Source: Microtetraspora niveoalba
Lineage (GTDB): Bacteria > Actinomycetota > Actinomycetes > Streptosporangiales > Streptosporangiaceae
Length of the DNA stretch: 64,000 nucleotides
Direction: 5' to 3'
Assembly (NCBI RefSeq): GCF_001570405.1
Contig: NZ_BBYM01000022.1
Span: forward strand, 82,408-146,407
Numbering within the stretch: position 1 is the first letter of the stretch; every line of letters starts with the position of its first letter. A program made the position numbers and the translations under genes. This document shows, one piece after another, positions 45,427-54,117 of this stretch. The notes under the pieces are model-generated. The model was not told the origin of the DNA, ran no database searches, and saw only the letters and a program-made list of their open reading frames with translations.

Positions 45427-46184
45427 CGGCGGAGAGCGATCCGGCCGTCGGAGTGGAGGGCGTCGCCGGACTGGACGACGCCACGGCGCTCCGCCTGCTG
45501 CGCGAGGGCGCCCTCGACGTGGCGGGCCGCCTGGTCGAGGCCACGAACATGACGCTCTACTGCTCGGTGCGCCTGGACGATCTCGTCGCCGCCTGCGTCT
45601 ACAAGCCGGTACGCGGCGAGCGGCCCCTCTGGGACTTCCCCGACGGCACGCTGGCCGCCCGCGAGGTCGCGGCCTACGAGGTGGCGGCGGCCACCGGCTG
45701 GCGGATCGTCCCCCCGACGGTCTACCGCGACGGCCCCTTCGGCCCCGGCATGGTCCAGCTCTGGATCGACACCGCCCCCGACGTCGACCTCCTGGCGCTG
45801 ATCCGCGGACGGACCCCCGGCCTGCGCCGCGTGGCCGTCTTCGACGCCGTCGTCAACAACGCCGACCGCAAGGGCGGGCACCTGCTCCCGCTCGCCGACG
45901 GGCACGTCTACGGCGTCGACCACGGGGTCTGCTTCTCCGCGGAGGACAAGCTGCGCACCGTGCTGTGGCAGTGGCGCGGCAAGCCGCTCTCCCGCGAGGC
46001 CGTCTCCGTCCTGGCGCGTCTGGAACGCGAGATCGACCGGGGCCGCCTGGGACGCCGGCTGCGCGAGCTCCTCACCCAGGCCGAGGTGGAGGCCACCTGG
46101 CAGCGGGTGCGGCGGCTGCTCGACGCCGGCGTACATCCCCATCCGTCCGAGGACTGGCCGGCGGTGCCGTGGCCGCCGATCTGA
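45423..46184 (+). CDS. SCO1664-family protein (PI3/PI4-kinase-like fold)
   Basis: A 253-residue protein. CSVRLDDLVAACVYKPVRGERPLWDFPDGTLAAREVAAYEV and later VFDAVVNNADRKGGHLL with GVDHGVCF form the conserved blocks; NADRK..H and DHG recall the catalytic and metal sites of PI3/4-kinase-like or HipA-like kinases. Function unknown, probably phosphotransfer. Part of the uppP-to-SCO1664 operon. Confidence 0.85.
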   Translation: MTAESDPAVGVEGVAGLDDATALRLLREGALDVAGRLVEATNMTLYCSVRLDDLVAACVYKPVRGERPLWDFPDGTLAAREVAAYEVAAATGWRIVPPTVYRDGPFGPGMVQLWIDTAPDVDLLALIRGRTPGLRRVAVFDAVVNNADRKGGHLLPLADGHVYGVDHGVCFSAEDKLRTVLWQWRGKPLSREAVSVLARLEREIDRGRLGRRLRELLTQAEVEATWQRVRRLLDAGVHPHPSEDWPAVPWPPI

Positions 46185-46263
46185 GCCCCGTGGCAGACTT
46201 GCGCAAATCGTTCGAAGCCATGCACTCTGCATGCGTCTCTACCAATTCTGGAGGGAACCGGCA

Positions 46264-47004
46264 TTGTGCACGGTGATCGTGAGTGTGGACCCCGAGGCCC
46301 GGGTGCCGGTGCTCCTCGCGGGGGTCCGGGACGAGTTCGTGTCGCGTCCGTGGATGTCCCCGGCACGCTACTGGCCCGGCCATCCCGGCCTGATCGGCGG
46401 GCGTGACCTGCGGGCGGGCGGCACCTGGCTGGCCGTCGACCCGGCGAACCGGCGGGTGGCCGCGCTGCTGAACGGACGGGGGACGCCGGCGCCGGAGGAG
46501 GCCCGGCGCTCCCGAGGCGATCTGCCGCTCCGGGCGGCGGCCGCGGGCGAGCTGCCCCGGATCGATCTCGCCTCCTACGACCCCTTCCACCTCGTCGTCG
46601 GCGGTCTCGACGGCGTACGGCTGTGGAGCTGGGACGGCGAGCGGGTGGCGGAGGACAAGCTGCCCGCCGGCATCCACATGATCGTCAACAGCGGCTGGGA
46701 GCGCGGCGACGACGACCCGCGCGTCGCCCTGTTCCGGCCGAAGTTCGCCGCGGCCCCGCGCCCCGCACGCATGGGTTCCGGCTCTCCCGGCAGGTTCTGG
46801 GGCGACTGGATCCCCCTCGCGTCGGGGGACGGCCTGCCGCTGGACGACTCCCGGGCCCTGGTGTTCCGGCAGGTCCTCGGCGACGGCCGGATCTTCGCGT
46901 CCCTGTCGGTCACCCTGGTGGCCCTGGCGGACGAGGGCGTGCGGTACGACTTCTGCCCCCTCCCCGGGGACGTCACGGCCTGGCATCAGGTCGAGACGGA
47001 CTGA
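46264..47004 (+). CDS. NRDE (TANGO2-like) family protein
   Basis: A 246-residue Ntn-like protein. TTG 46264, with GGAGGG 8 nt upstream, makes Cys residue 2 (MCTVIVSVD), matching the family's N-terminal Cys, which becomes the nucleophile after Met removal. The NRDE-type motif is present as GVRDEF, followed by GGTWLAVDP and VNSGWE. Function of bacterial members is unknown. ATG 46231 would give a longer product without the N-terminal Cys and is not preferred. Confidence 0.85.
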   Translation: MCTVIVSVDPEARVPVLLAGVRDEFVSRPWMSPARYWPGHPGLIGGRDLRAGGTWLAVDPANRRVAALLNGRGTPAPEEARRSRGDLPLRAAAAGELPRIDLASYDPFHLVVGGLDGVRLWSWDGERVAEDKLPAGIHMIVNSGWERGDDDPRVALFRPKFAAAPRPARMGSGSPGRFWGDWIPLASGDGLPLDDSRALVFRQVLGDGRIFASLSVTLVALADEGVRYDFCPLPGDVTAWHQVETD

Positions 47005-47102
47005 CCGCGCGGCCGGTCCGGGACCGGGGTGAGCGTATGGGTGATATGTCGGATAACGGCCCGGGTGATCCGAGCTCTCCGCGGCGCGGATAGGCTCGGT
47101 TC

Positions 47103-48314
47103 ATGCGATCGTGGTCTGCTCCGAACATCCCCACCCTGCCCGGTTCGGGTCTCCCTCTGCGCCTGTACGACACCGCCGCGCGGGAGGCCCGCGCGACCAG
47201 GCCGGAGGGCGAGGCCAGGCTGTACGTCTGCGGCATCACTCCCTACGACGCCACCCATCTGGGGCACGCCAACACCTATCTCGCGTTCGACCTGGTCAAC
47301 CGGGCCTGGCGGGACGCCGGCCACGAGGTCCACTACACCCAGAACGCCACCGACGTGGACGATCCGCTGCTGGAACGCGCCGAGGCGACGGGGGTCGACT
47401 GGCAGGAGCTGGCCGAGCGCGAGATCGAGCTCTTCCGCACGGACATGGAGGCGCTGCGGATCGTCCCGCCGCGCGAGTACGTCGGTGTGACCGAGGTCGT
47501 CGACCAGGTCGCCGAGCTGATCGCCAGGCTCGGTGAGCGGGGCGCCACCTACCGCCTCGACGACGACGTCTACTTCTCGGTCGCGGCGGCGCCCAAGTTC
47601 GGCGCGGTGTCGGGCTACTCCGAGGAGCGGATGCTCGAACTGTTCGGCGAGCGCGGCGGCGACCCCGGCCGCGAGGGCAAGCGGCACCCCCTCGACTGGC
47701 TGCTGTGGCGCGGCCACCGGCCGGGCGAGCCGTCGTGGCCCTCGCCGTTCGGCCCGGGCCGTCCCGGCTGGCACGTGGAGTGCACGGCGATCGCGCTGGC
47801 GAACCTCGGCACCGGGTTCGACGTCGCGGGCGGCGGCTCCGACCTGATCTTCCCCCACCACGAGATGGGCGCCTGCGAGGGGCACGTCGCCACCGGCGAG
47901 TGGCCCTTCGCCCGCGCGTACGTCCACGCCGGGATGGTCGCGCTCGACGGCGAGAAGATGTCCAAGTCGAGGGGCAACCTCGTCTTCGTCTCGCGGCTGC
48001 GGCAGACCGCCGAACCCATGGCCGTACGGCTCGCGCTGCTCGACCGGCACTACCGGGCCGACTGGGAGTGGACGCCGGAGCAGCTCGCGGAGTCCGAGGC
48101 CCGGCTGGCCCGGTGGCGCGCGGCCGTCGCCCGCCCGTCGGGCCCGGACGGACGGGCCGTGCTCGACGAGGTGAGGGAGCGGATCGCCGACGACCTGGAC
48201 GCGCCGGGGGCGCTGCGGGTGATCGACCGGTGGGCCGCCGGGGAGGGGACGGACACCGCGGCTCCGGCGCTCGTCCGGGACGTCGCCGACGCGCTTCTCG
48301 GGGTCGCCCTCTGA
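47103..48314 (+). CDS. mshC: Cysteine:GlcN-Ins ligase MshC (mycothiol biosynthesis)
   Basis: A 403-residue homologue of cysteinyl-tRNA synthetase. HIGH-type motif [13 protein letters not shown], zinc ligands Cys ([10 protein letters not shown]), Cys/His in HVECTAIA and [11 protein letters not shown], and KMSKS near residue 284. It ligates Cys to GlcN-Ins in the mycothiol pathway; it is shorter than CysS and lacks the anticodon domain. ATG 47103 follows TAGGCT (47091-47096) by 6 nt, so a leaderless mRNA is likely. A strong hairpin follows. Confidence 0.95.
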   Translation: MRSWSAPNIPTLPGSGLPLRLYDTAAREARATRPEGEARLYVCGITPYDATHLGHANTYLAFDLVNRAWRDAGHEVHYTQNATDVDDPLLERAEATGVDWQELAEREIELFRTDMEALRIVPPREYVGVTEVVDQVAELIARLGERGATYRLDDDVYFSVAAAPKFGAVSGYSEERMLELFGERGGDPGREGKRHPLDWLLWRGHRPGEPSWPSPFGPGRPGWHVECTAIALANLGTGFDVAGGGSDLIFPHHEMGACEGHVATGEWPFARAYVHAGMVALDGEKMSKSRGNLVFVSRLRQTAEPMAVRLALLDRHYRADWEWTPEQLAESEARLARWRAAVARPSGPDGRAVLDEVRERIADDLDAPGALRVIDRWAAGEGTDTAAPALVRDVADALLGVAL

Positions 48315-48373
48315 TCGTCGCCCGCCGTCCGGGGGCGTGCGGCCGAGGCCGTCGTACCCCGGAGGCCGGTCCG

Positions 48374-48408
48374 CTCGTCGCCCCGTGAGCGTGCTCCGGG
48401 GCGACGAG
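48374..48408 (+). terminator. Hairpin terminator after mshC
   Basis: Perfect 12-bp stem (48374-48385/48397-48408), 11-nt loop, 60 nt after the mshC stop. Confidence 0.75.
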
Positions 48409-48449
48409 GGTCAGCCGATTCTCAAGATTTTCACAGGCGCGCCTCAAGC

Positions 48450-48478
48450 TTGGCTGGTTCCGTGAGGGGTGCTATAGC
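48450..48478 (+). promoter_or_regulatory. Promoter of the first glycan-locus gene
   Basis: TTGGCT (48450-48455), 17-bp spacer, TATAGC (48473-48478): a good vegetative-type promoter. Transcription would begin near 48485, giving a leader of about 47 nt that contains the CRP-type palindrome. Confidence 0.65.
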
Positions 48479-48505
48479 GTTGCTCCGACGCCGGGGGCTC
48501 TGGGT

Positions 48506-48521
48506 GTGAGCCGGCTCACAG
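48506..48521. promoter_or_regulatory. Perfect 16-bp CRP/GlxR-type palindrome in the 5' leader
   Basis: TGTGAGCCGGCTCACA fits the TGTGA-N6-TCACA consensus of CRP/FNR-family proteins at every conserved base and is palindromic through its centre. It lies about 20 nt downstream of the predicted transcription start and 10 nt before GTG 48532, a place where binding would repress. No CRP gene is in the window. Confidence 0.65.
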
Positions 48522-48531
48522 GGGAGACACG

Positions 48532-49854
48532 GTGCGTGTTCGATTCCGCCGATGGGCCGGCACGGTCGCCGGTGCGACGGTTCTGGGCCTGGTCCTGATC
48601 GCCTGCTCGCTCGGCGGCGGCCCGTCCAGCCGGGCGGTCTCCCGGACGGAGGTCACCGCCACCGAGGCCGCCGCGACCTCGTCCACCTGGCCGGTCTTCG
48701 GCTTCACGCACACGCAGTACACGGCCGACTATGGCCAGCGGCAGGCGCTCAGGACGGTCCACAACGCGATCGCCGAGAAGCGCATCCTGCAGAACCAGCA
48801 CATCATGGGCTTCGGCGCGCTCAACCCCGAGCCGAGCCCCGGCGCGTACGACTTCGCCAGCCTCGACGCCCGCGTGGACCTCATCCGCAAGACGCGCGGC
48901 ATCCCCGTCATCACGCTCTGCTGCGCGCCCGACTGGATGAAGGGCGGCACGGCGGGCCGCACCGACTGGAGCCGCCTGGAGGTGGCGCCGCGTCCCGAGC
49001 ACTACCAGGACTTCGCCGACCTCGCCGCGCGGGTCGCCCGGAGATATCCCGACGTCACCCACTTCATCGTGTGGAACGAGCTCAAGGGCTTCTTCGACGA
49101 GGACAGGCACCGGTGGAACTACGAGGGTTACACCGACATGTACAACCGGGTCTACCGGGCGCTCAAGGACGTCAACCCCAAGATCAAGGTGGGCGGGCCG
49201 TACCCGGCGCTGGGCGGGTTCGACGCGCCGTCGGAGGTGCACGGCGACTGGGGCAACGTGGACCAGCGCGTCCTGGACGCCCTGAAGTACTGGTTCAAGC
49301 ACAACAAGGGCGCGGACTTCGTCGTCGTGGACGGGACGTCCGAGAGCGACAAGGGGATGGTCCCCGACGAGTTCGGCGCGCTGCGGAAGTTCTCCGCCGT
49401 GAACGCGTGGCTGCGCCGGCACACGGACCTGCCGATCTGGTGGGCCGAGTGGTACGCGGAGCCGGCCCGCTCCGGCTGGCCGGACGACAAGCGGCTCGCG
49501 GTCCACGCCGCCGCGATGATGGAGTTCGCCCGCACGAGGACCGCGGCCGCCCTCTACTGGAGCCGCCAGGAGGAGGGCGAGGCGTGTCCCGAGGGCTGCC
49601 TCTGGACGAACCCGCGCACCGCCGGCGGGGGGAAGCCGACCGGGATGCTCCGCCTCCTGCAGGAGTTCGCCCGCTCGTTCCCCCAGGGCACCAAGATCGT
49701 GCCGGTCTCCGTCTCGCCCGCGTCCGTACGCGCGCTCGCCCAGGCGGAGAGAATCGTGGTCGTGAACACCAAGGATGAATCGGTCAAAGCGACGATAGAC
49801 GGAAAAGTCCTCGATCTCGCGCCTTATGAGGTGCGCTGGATTTCCCGCGTGTGA
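48532..49854 (+). CDS. GH39-like glycosidase lipoprotein (paralogue A)
   Basis: A 440-residue exported glycosidase. A lipobox (VLIAC, Cys25) makes it a probable lipoprotein. The (beta/alpha)8 domain has the acid/base Glu183 in IVWNELKG and the likely nucleophile Glu306 in WWAEWY, with the conserved LCCAPDWMKGG. GH39/GH5-like enzymes include beta-xylosidases and exopolysaccharide-acting hydrolases, so it may trim or edit the locus's glycan outside the cell. A related paralogue (56488) shares nearly the whole domain. GTG 48532 with GGGGAG nearby. Confidence 0.85.
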   Translation: MRVRFRRWAGTVAGATVLGLVLIACSLGGGPSSRAVSRTEVTATEAAATSSTWPVFGFTHTQYTADYGQRQALRTVHNAIAEKRILQNQHIMGFGALNPEPSPGAYDFASLDARVDLIRKTRGIPVITLCCAPDWMKGGTAGRTDWSRLEVAPRPEHYQDFADLAARVARRYPDVTHFIVWNELKGFFDEDRHRWNYEGYTDMYNRVYRALKDVNPKIKVGGPYPALGGFDAPSEVHGDWGNVDQRVLDALKYWFKHNKGADFVVVDGTSESDKGMVPDEFGALRKFSAVNAWLRRHTDLPIWWAEWYAEPARSGWPDDKRLAVHAAAMMEFARTRTAAALYWSRQEEGEACPEGCLWTNPRTAGGGKPTGMLRLLQEFARSFPQGTKIVPVSVSPASVRALAQAERIVVVNTKDESVKATIDGKVLDLAPYEVRWISRV

Positions 49855-49881
49855 TAACCCGTTCAGGTAGCATTTTTGGGC

Positions 49882-50817
49882 ATGAGCGACCACAATTGGC
49901 CTTCCGTTGCGGCCGTCATCTGCACCCGCGGTGACCGCGCCGCCTTTCTGCGGGAGGCGGTCGAGTCGATCGTCGCCCAGGATTATCCGGGCCGTGTCAG
50001 CGTCATGGTGGTCTTCGACCGCGCCGAGCCCGACGAGAGCCTCACCGAACTGGGCGCCGGCCCCGAGCGCGAGGTGCGGGTCATGCTCAGCGACCGCCGC
50101 GCCGGGCTGCCCGCCAGCCGGAACGCGGGCATCCTCGCCACCGACTCCGACCTGGTCGGCTTCTGCGACGACGACGACGCGTGGCTGCCCGGCAAGCTCA
50201 CCAGCCAGGTGACCGCCCTGCTGAAGCGCCCCCGCGCGCTGTTCGCCTCCTGCGGCGCGGTCACGACGTACGACGGATGGTCCGCCGAGTGCATGTGGCC
50301 CAAGCCGCAGATCGCGCACGCCGACCTGCTCATGTCCCGGGTGAAGGAGGCGAACGCCGACTCCTTCCTCGCCTACCGCAGCGCGCTGCTCGGCCCGGTC
50401 GGGCTGTTCTCCGAGGAGATCCCCGGCGGTTTCGCCGAGGACTACGAGATGCTGCTGCGCGCCGCGCGGCACTCGCCCATCGTGTACGCGCACGAGGTGG
50501 GGGTCCGGGTCCGCGGCCACGGGCGGACGTCCCACTTCACCGGGAACTGGGAGACCATCGCCACGGCCAACGAATGGCTGCTCGCCGCCTATCCCGAGTT
50601 CCGCACCGAGCGCCGCGGCTTCGCCCGTATCGCGGGGCAGATCAGCCTCGCCTGGGGCATGCTCGGCCGGCGCGGGGCGGCGCTGCGCTGGGCGTGGCGC
50701 GCGTTCCTGGCCAGCCCGCTGGAGATCAGGTCGTACGTGGTCACCGCGCTGGCCGTGCGCGCGGTGAGCCGCTCCTGGGTCCAGCGCCGGCTCAACGCCG
50801 CCGGGGCGACTTCCTAG
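49882..50817 (+). CDS. Family 2 glycosyltransferase (paralogue A)
   Basis: A 311-residue GT-A enzyme. SVAAVICTRGDRAAFLREAVESI at the start, NAGILATDSDLVGFCDDDDAW with the DxD-type metal site, then FAEDYEMLLRAARHSP with the ED acceptor motif. The C-terminal part (about 215-311) is helical, ending in WVQRRLNAAGATS. The acceptor is unknown. ATG 49882 lies 8 nt after TAGCAT (49868-49873), so leaderless. A near-copy lies at 51785. Confidence 0.9.
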   Translation: MSDHNWPSVAAVICTRGDRAAFLREAVESIVAQDYPGRVSVMVVFDRAEPDESLTELGAGPEREVRVMLSDRRAGLPASRNAGILATDSDLVGFCDDDDAWLPGKLTSQVTALLKRPRALFASCGAVTTYDGWSAECMWPKPQIAHADLLMSRVKEANADSFLAYRSALLGPVGLFSEEIPGGFAEDYEMLLRAARHSPIVYAHEVGVRVRGHGRTSHFTGNWETIATANEWLLAAYPEFRTERRGFARIAGQISLAWGMLGRRGAALRWAWRAFLASPLEIRSYVVTALAVRAVSRSWVQRRLNAAGATS

Positions 50818-50874
50818 ACGGGCGCGGCCTTCCTGGGCGAGAGCGGCCTCCTGGTCCCGGCCGGGAGGCCGCTT

Positions 50875-51651
50875 TCAGTGCACGCTGTCCGCGAGCCGGG
50901 CGATGCCGTCGATCAGGGGCGGGATCGCCCCGATGTGGCCGGCCGCCCGCACCGGCCGCACCCGACGGAGCTGGGTGCGCAGCCACTTCTCCGCCGGGGC
51001 CACGCGCAGCCGCGTCGAGCCGTACCCGTCGCCGATGCAGGACCGGGTGTACGCGAAGGGGTCCTGCCCCCGGTACGGGTCGACGGTGACGCAGCCGTAG
51101 GCGTACCCGGCGGCGCGAACCGCGTCGAGCACCCGCGCGTCGGCGAAGCCGTAGGGGTAGCAGATGCCGTCCGCGGGCTGGCCGGTGATCTCGCGCAGGA
51201 TCTCGCGGCTGCGGGTCAGCTCGTCCGCCAGGCCCCGGTCGTCGAGAGTGGTCAGCGCGGTGTGGGTCAGGCCGTGCGAGGCGATCTCCATCCCGGCGTC
51301 GGACGCCTCGCGGAGATGGTCGGCGCTCATCAGTTCCTTGCGCGGCCCCGGCTCGTCCCATTTGTTGTACTGGCTGAGCAGGCCCGACACGATGTACAGG
51401 CTCGCGGTGAAGTCGTACCGCCGGAGAACGGGGAGCGCGTGCTCCATGAAATCGGCGTAACCGTCGTCGAAGGTGAGGGCGATCATTCCGCTCGGGTCAT
51501 CGGCGGAGAGCAGTTCCCGCATCGTCACGCCGCGCTTGTCCTGCTTGTAGATCCATCTGATCTGCGATTCGAAATTCTCGGGAGTGACAGTCAGGGTGTA
51601 GGGATCGTACGTGTAGTGATCGATTGAGTGGTACATCCAGATCGCAGGCAC
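50875..51651 (-). CDS. Polysaccharide deacetylase-family protein (CE4)
   Basis: A 258-residue NodB-fold enzyme. Motif 1 ALTFDDGYADF (Asp pair), motif 2 SHGLTHTAL (zinc His), motif 3 CYPYGFADARV. No signal peptide or membrane anchor is visible, so it may act inside on lipid-linked sugars. It would remove N- or O-acetyl groups. GTG 51651 lies 6 nt after TAGACT (minus; 51658-51663), a leaderless start. Confidence 0.88.
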   Translation of the reverse strand: MPAIWMYHSIDHYTYDPYTLTVTPENFESQIRWIYKQDKRGVTMRELLSADDPSGMIALTFDDGYADFMEHALPVLRRYDFTASLYIVSGLLSQYNKWDEPGPRKELMSADHLREASDAGMEIASHGLTHTALTTLDDRGLADELTRSREILREITGQPADGICYPYGFADARVLDAVRAAGYAYGCVTVDPYRGQDPFAYTRSCIGDGYGSTRLRVAPAEKWLRTQLRRVRPVRAAGHIGAIPPLIDGIARLADSVH

Positions 51652-51784
51652 TCAAGAAGTCTAGAGAATTCATTTACGGTCCCTTCGGGTTCGTGATGGC
51701 ATCGTGACGTATCCGCGTGGTGGCGAATGCCGCACCTTCCCGCAAACCACATGAATAACGGATCCCGCTGCTACGATCGCGGCC

Positions 51785-52720
51785 ATGAGCGAAGAGCGCC
51801 CGCCTTCTGTGGCGGCCGTGATCTGCACACGCGGCGACCGCGCCGCGCTCCTGCGCGAGGCGGTGGAGTCGATCGTCGCCCAGGATTATCCGGGCCGGAT
51901 CACCGTCATGGTGGTCCACGATCGCGTGACGCCCGACGAGAGCCTCACCGAGCTGGGCGCCGGCCCCGAGCGCGAGGTGCGGGTCATGCTCAGCGACCGC
52001 CGGGCGGGGCTGCCCGCCAGCCGGAACGCGGGCATCCTCGCCACCGACTCCGACCTGGTCGGCTTCTGCGACGACGACGACGCATGGCTGCCCGGCAAGC
52101 TGTCCGCGCAGGTCGCCGAGCTGGCGCGGCGGCCCGACGCGGGCTCGGCGGCCTGCGGGGCCGTCTCCATCCACGACGGCTGGACCAGCGAGTGCGTCTG
52201 GGGCCGGCCGGAGATCACGTTCGCCGACCTGCTGCGCTCCCGGGTGAAGGAGGCGCCGCCGTCCTCGTTCCTGATGCGGCGCGACGTGCTGCTCGGCCCG
52301 GTCGGGCTGTTCTCCGAGGAGATCCCCGGCGGGTTCGCCGAGGACTACGAGATGCTGCTGCGGCTGGCCGAGCAAGCTCCCGTGGCGTACGTGCGCGAGG
52401 TGGGGGTGCGGGTGACGGTGCACGGGCGCACCTCGCACTTCACCGGCAACTGGGCGGTCATCGCCGAGGCGCTGGAGTGGCTGCTGGAGCGGTATCCCGC
52501 GTTCGCGGGGGTGCGCCGGGGCCACGCGCGGCTCGCCGGGCAGATCGCGCTGTCGAAGGGCATGCTGGGGCAGCGGCGCGAGGCGCTGCGCTGGGCGTCG
52601 CGGGCGTTCCGCGCCAGCCCGCTGGAGGTCCGCTCCTACGTCGTCGCGGCGATGGCGCTGCACGCGGTGAGCCGCTCCTGGGTGCTCGCCCGGCTCGCCG
52701 CCGCCGGGGCCACGAGCTGA
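51785..52720 (+). CDS. Family 2 glycosyltransferase (paralogue B)
   Basis: A 311-residue GT2 almost matching paralogue A in plan and length: SVAAVICTRGDRAALL, NAGILATDSDLVGFCDDDDAW, FAEDYEMLLRLAEQAP, ending WVLARLAAAGATS. DNA identity is mosaic (see finding): about 97% over residues 54-106, lower elsewhere, so the two may differ in acceptor. ATG 51785 lies 7 nt after TACGAT (51772-51777). Confidence 0.9.
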   Translation: MSEERPPSVAAVICTRGDRAALLREAVESIVAQDYPGRITVMVVHDRVTPDESLTELGAGPEREVRVMLSDRRAGLPASRNAGILATDSDLVGFCDDDDAWLPGKLSAQVAELARRPDAGSAACGAVSIHDGWTSECVWGRPEITFADLLRSRVKEAPPSSFLMRRDVLLGPVGLFSEEIPGGFAEDYEMLLRLAEQAPVAYVREVGVRVTVHGRTSHFTGNWAVIAEALEWLLERYPAFAGVRRGHARLAGQIALSKGMLGQRREALRWASRAFRASPLEVRSYVVAAMALHAVSRSWVLARLAAAGATS

Positions 52721-52836
52721 CCCGGAGGCGACACTTCCGTTCCCCATGGCTGCGGGCTGACCGCCCGGCCACACTTCCGTTCCCCGGGCCGCCCGGCTGA
52801 CCGGGCGGCGACATCTTCGTCACTCGGTGCGGGTCT
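52717..52836. repeat. 40-bp tandem repeat, three degenerate copies, directly after glycosyltransferase B
   Basis: Units start at 52717, 52757 and 52797 with CTGACC(C/G), then GG(C/A), then ACACTTCCGTTCCCC in the first two; the third is more diverged. The first begins at the stop codon of the gene. The following 52837-52909 carries nothing clear. Confidence 0.7.
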
Positions 52837-52909
52837 TCACCTCGCCACGCGGGGAGTCACCCAGAGGCGGCCGGTGTCCCACCACGCGTCCGGGATCTCG
52901 CGGGCCGGG

Positions 52910-54046
52910 TCACCCGGCCGCGCCGCCCCCGGCGCCTTCGCCGCTTTCACCGCGCGGCTTCCCCGCGGCGGTGCCGCGCAGGTTCCCGTAGCGCCGCAGC
53001 ACCCGGTCGGCGACGCCGTACAGCCGGGGCCGGTCGAGCACGTACTGCTTCGCGGCGCGGACGGGGGAGTGCCTGACCCAGTGCAGCGCGGCTCCGGCCG
53101 AACGGCGGCGGACACATCCCTCCGCCACCATGTGGCCGCTGGTGCGCAGGTTCTGCTTGTAGTCGTCGCCCTTGCTGACGCTCCAGTCCATCTGGGTGAT
53201 CCCGTCCTGGGCGGCGGCCTTCGCCATCAGCAGGTGCTGGACGAGCCCGGGGGAGTACTTGGAGTATTCCGCGTCGTAGGCGGGGAACCAGCCGGCGAGC
53301 AGCGGGCCCGAGCGCAGGCCGATGTGCCCGGCCACGGGCACGTCCCCGGCGTACAGCATGGTCAGCAGGCCCGCGCAGCCCGGAGCCCGGCTGGCGTGCA
53401 GCCGCTCGACCAGCTCCACCACCCACGGCTGCCCGAACCGGTCGGGCCGGCCGATGCGGCGGTACTGGCTCGACTTCCACGCCATCAGCGTCCGCAGGTC
53501 GCCGGTGTCGGCGCTGTGCAGCTCCACCCGCAGCGGGCCGACGTCGCGCCCGAGCTTGCGCTCGCGGTAGAGGCCCATCTTGAGCGTCCGGGGGGCGTTG
53601 GCCTTCACCTTGGCCAGGTAGTCGTCGTACCCGCCGCCCACGTCGATGAGCACGGACTCCGCCTCGATCGCGGCGTACGGGGCGAACCACGGCTGGCCGC
53701 CGACCAGGAACTCGAACTCCCACACGGCCAGCCCGCAGCCGCGGAGCAGGCGCGCCGCGTCCAGTTCCGCGCCCGGCCGGTGGACGACGCCCTGGGCCAG
53801 CGAGACCCATCCGGCGATCGGCTTTCCCACCCCCAGCGGATGTCTTTCGAAGGGAAAGAAGCCGATTGTCTGGTTTCCGTCGGAGAGCACCGCGACGAAC
53901 GCGTCGTCCCGCACATCCCCGACGGCGACGGTGAATTCCGGGGACAGGAACGGGCTGGCCAAATGCGGTTGCGCCTCCTGCATCGACCGCCATTCCGCCT
54001 GTTCGCCGGGGCCGAGCTCATTCGGGCGGATGACCGAGATCTGCAT
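52910..54046 (-). CDS. CelD/BcsL-type GNAT acyltransferase (paralogue 1)
   Basis: A 378-residue protein with the double-GNAT fold of the CelD/FemAB-like group. N-terminus MQISVIRPNELGPGEQAEW, then SPFLSPEFTVAVG; the second half has MAWKSSQYRRIGRPDRFGQPWVVELVERLH and SKYSPGLVQHLLMAKAAAQDGITQMDWSVSKGDDYKQ. Family members acylate sugars of cellulose-like or exopolysaccharides. The leader has AAGGAT before ATG 54046. Its -10 overlaps that of the P450 on the other strand. Confidence 0.88.
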   Translation of the reverse strand: MQISVIRPNELGPGEQAEWRSMQEAQPHLASPFLSPEFTVAVGDVRDDAFVAVLSDGNQTIGFFPFERHPLGVGKPIAGWVSLAQGVVHRPGAELDAARLLRGCGLAVWEFEFLVGGQPWFAPYAAIEAESVLIDVGGGYDDYLAKVKANAPRTLKMGLYRERKLGRDVGPLRVELHSADTGDLRTLMAWKSSQYRRIGRPDRFGQPWVVELVERLHASRAPGCAGLLTMLYAGDVPVAGHIGLRSGPLLAGWFPAYDAEYSKYSPGLVQHLLMAKAAAQDGITQMDWSVSKGDDYKQNLRTSGHMVAEGCVRRRSAGAALHWVRHSPVRAAKQYVLDRPRLYGVADRVLRRYGNLRGTAAGKPRGESGEGAGGGAAG

Positions 54047-54075
54047 GAGATCCTTTCGCGGCGGGGGGAACGCCC

Positions 54076-54085
54076 ATTCTAGGGT
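54076..54085. promoter_or_regulatory. Overlapping divergent -10 elements (acyltransferase 1 and P450)
   Basis: On the minus strand TAGAAT (54076-54081) fits a -10 for acyltransferase 1, giving a leader of about 23 nt that holds its ribosome site. On the plus strand TAGGGT (54080-54085) fits a -10 for the P450. They share two base pairs, so RNA polymerase probably cannot occupy both at once. Confidence 0.55.
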
Positions 54086-54117
54086 GACGGAATGCCGCGA
54101 TGTGGGATCCTTCGGGA

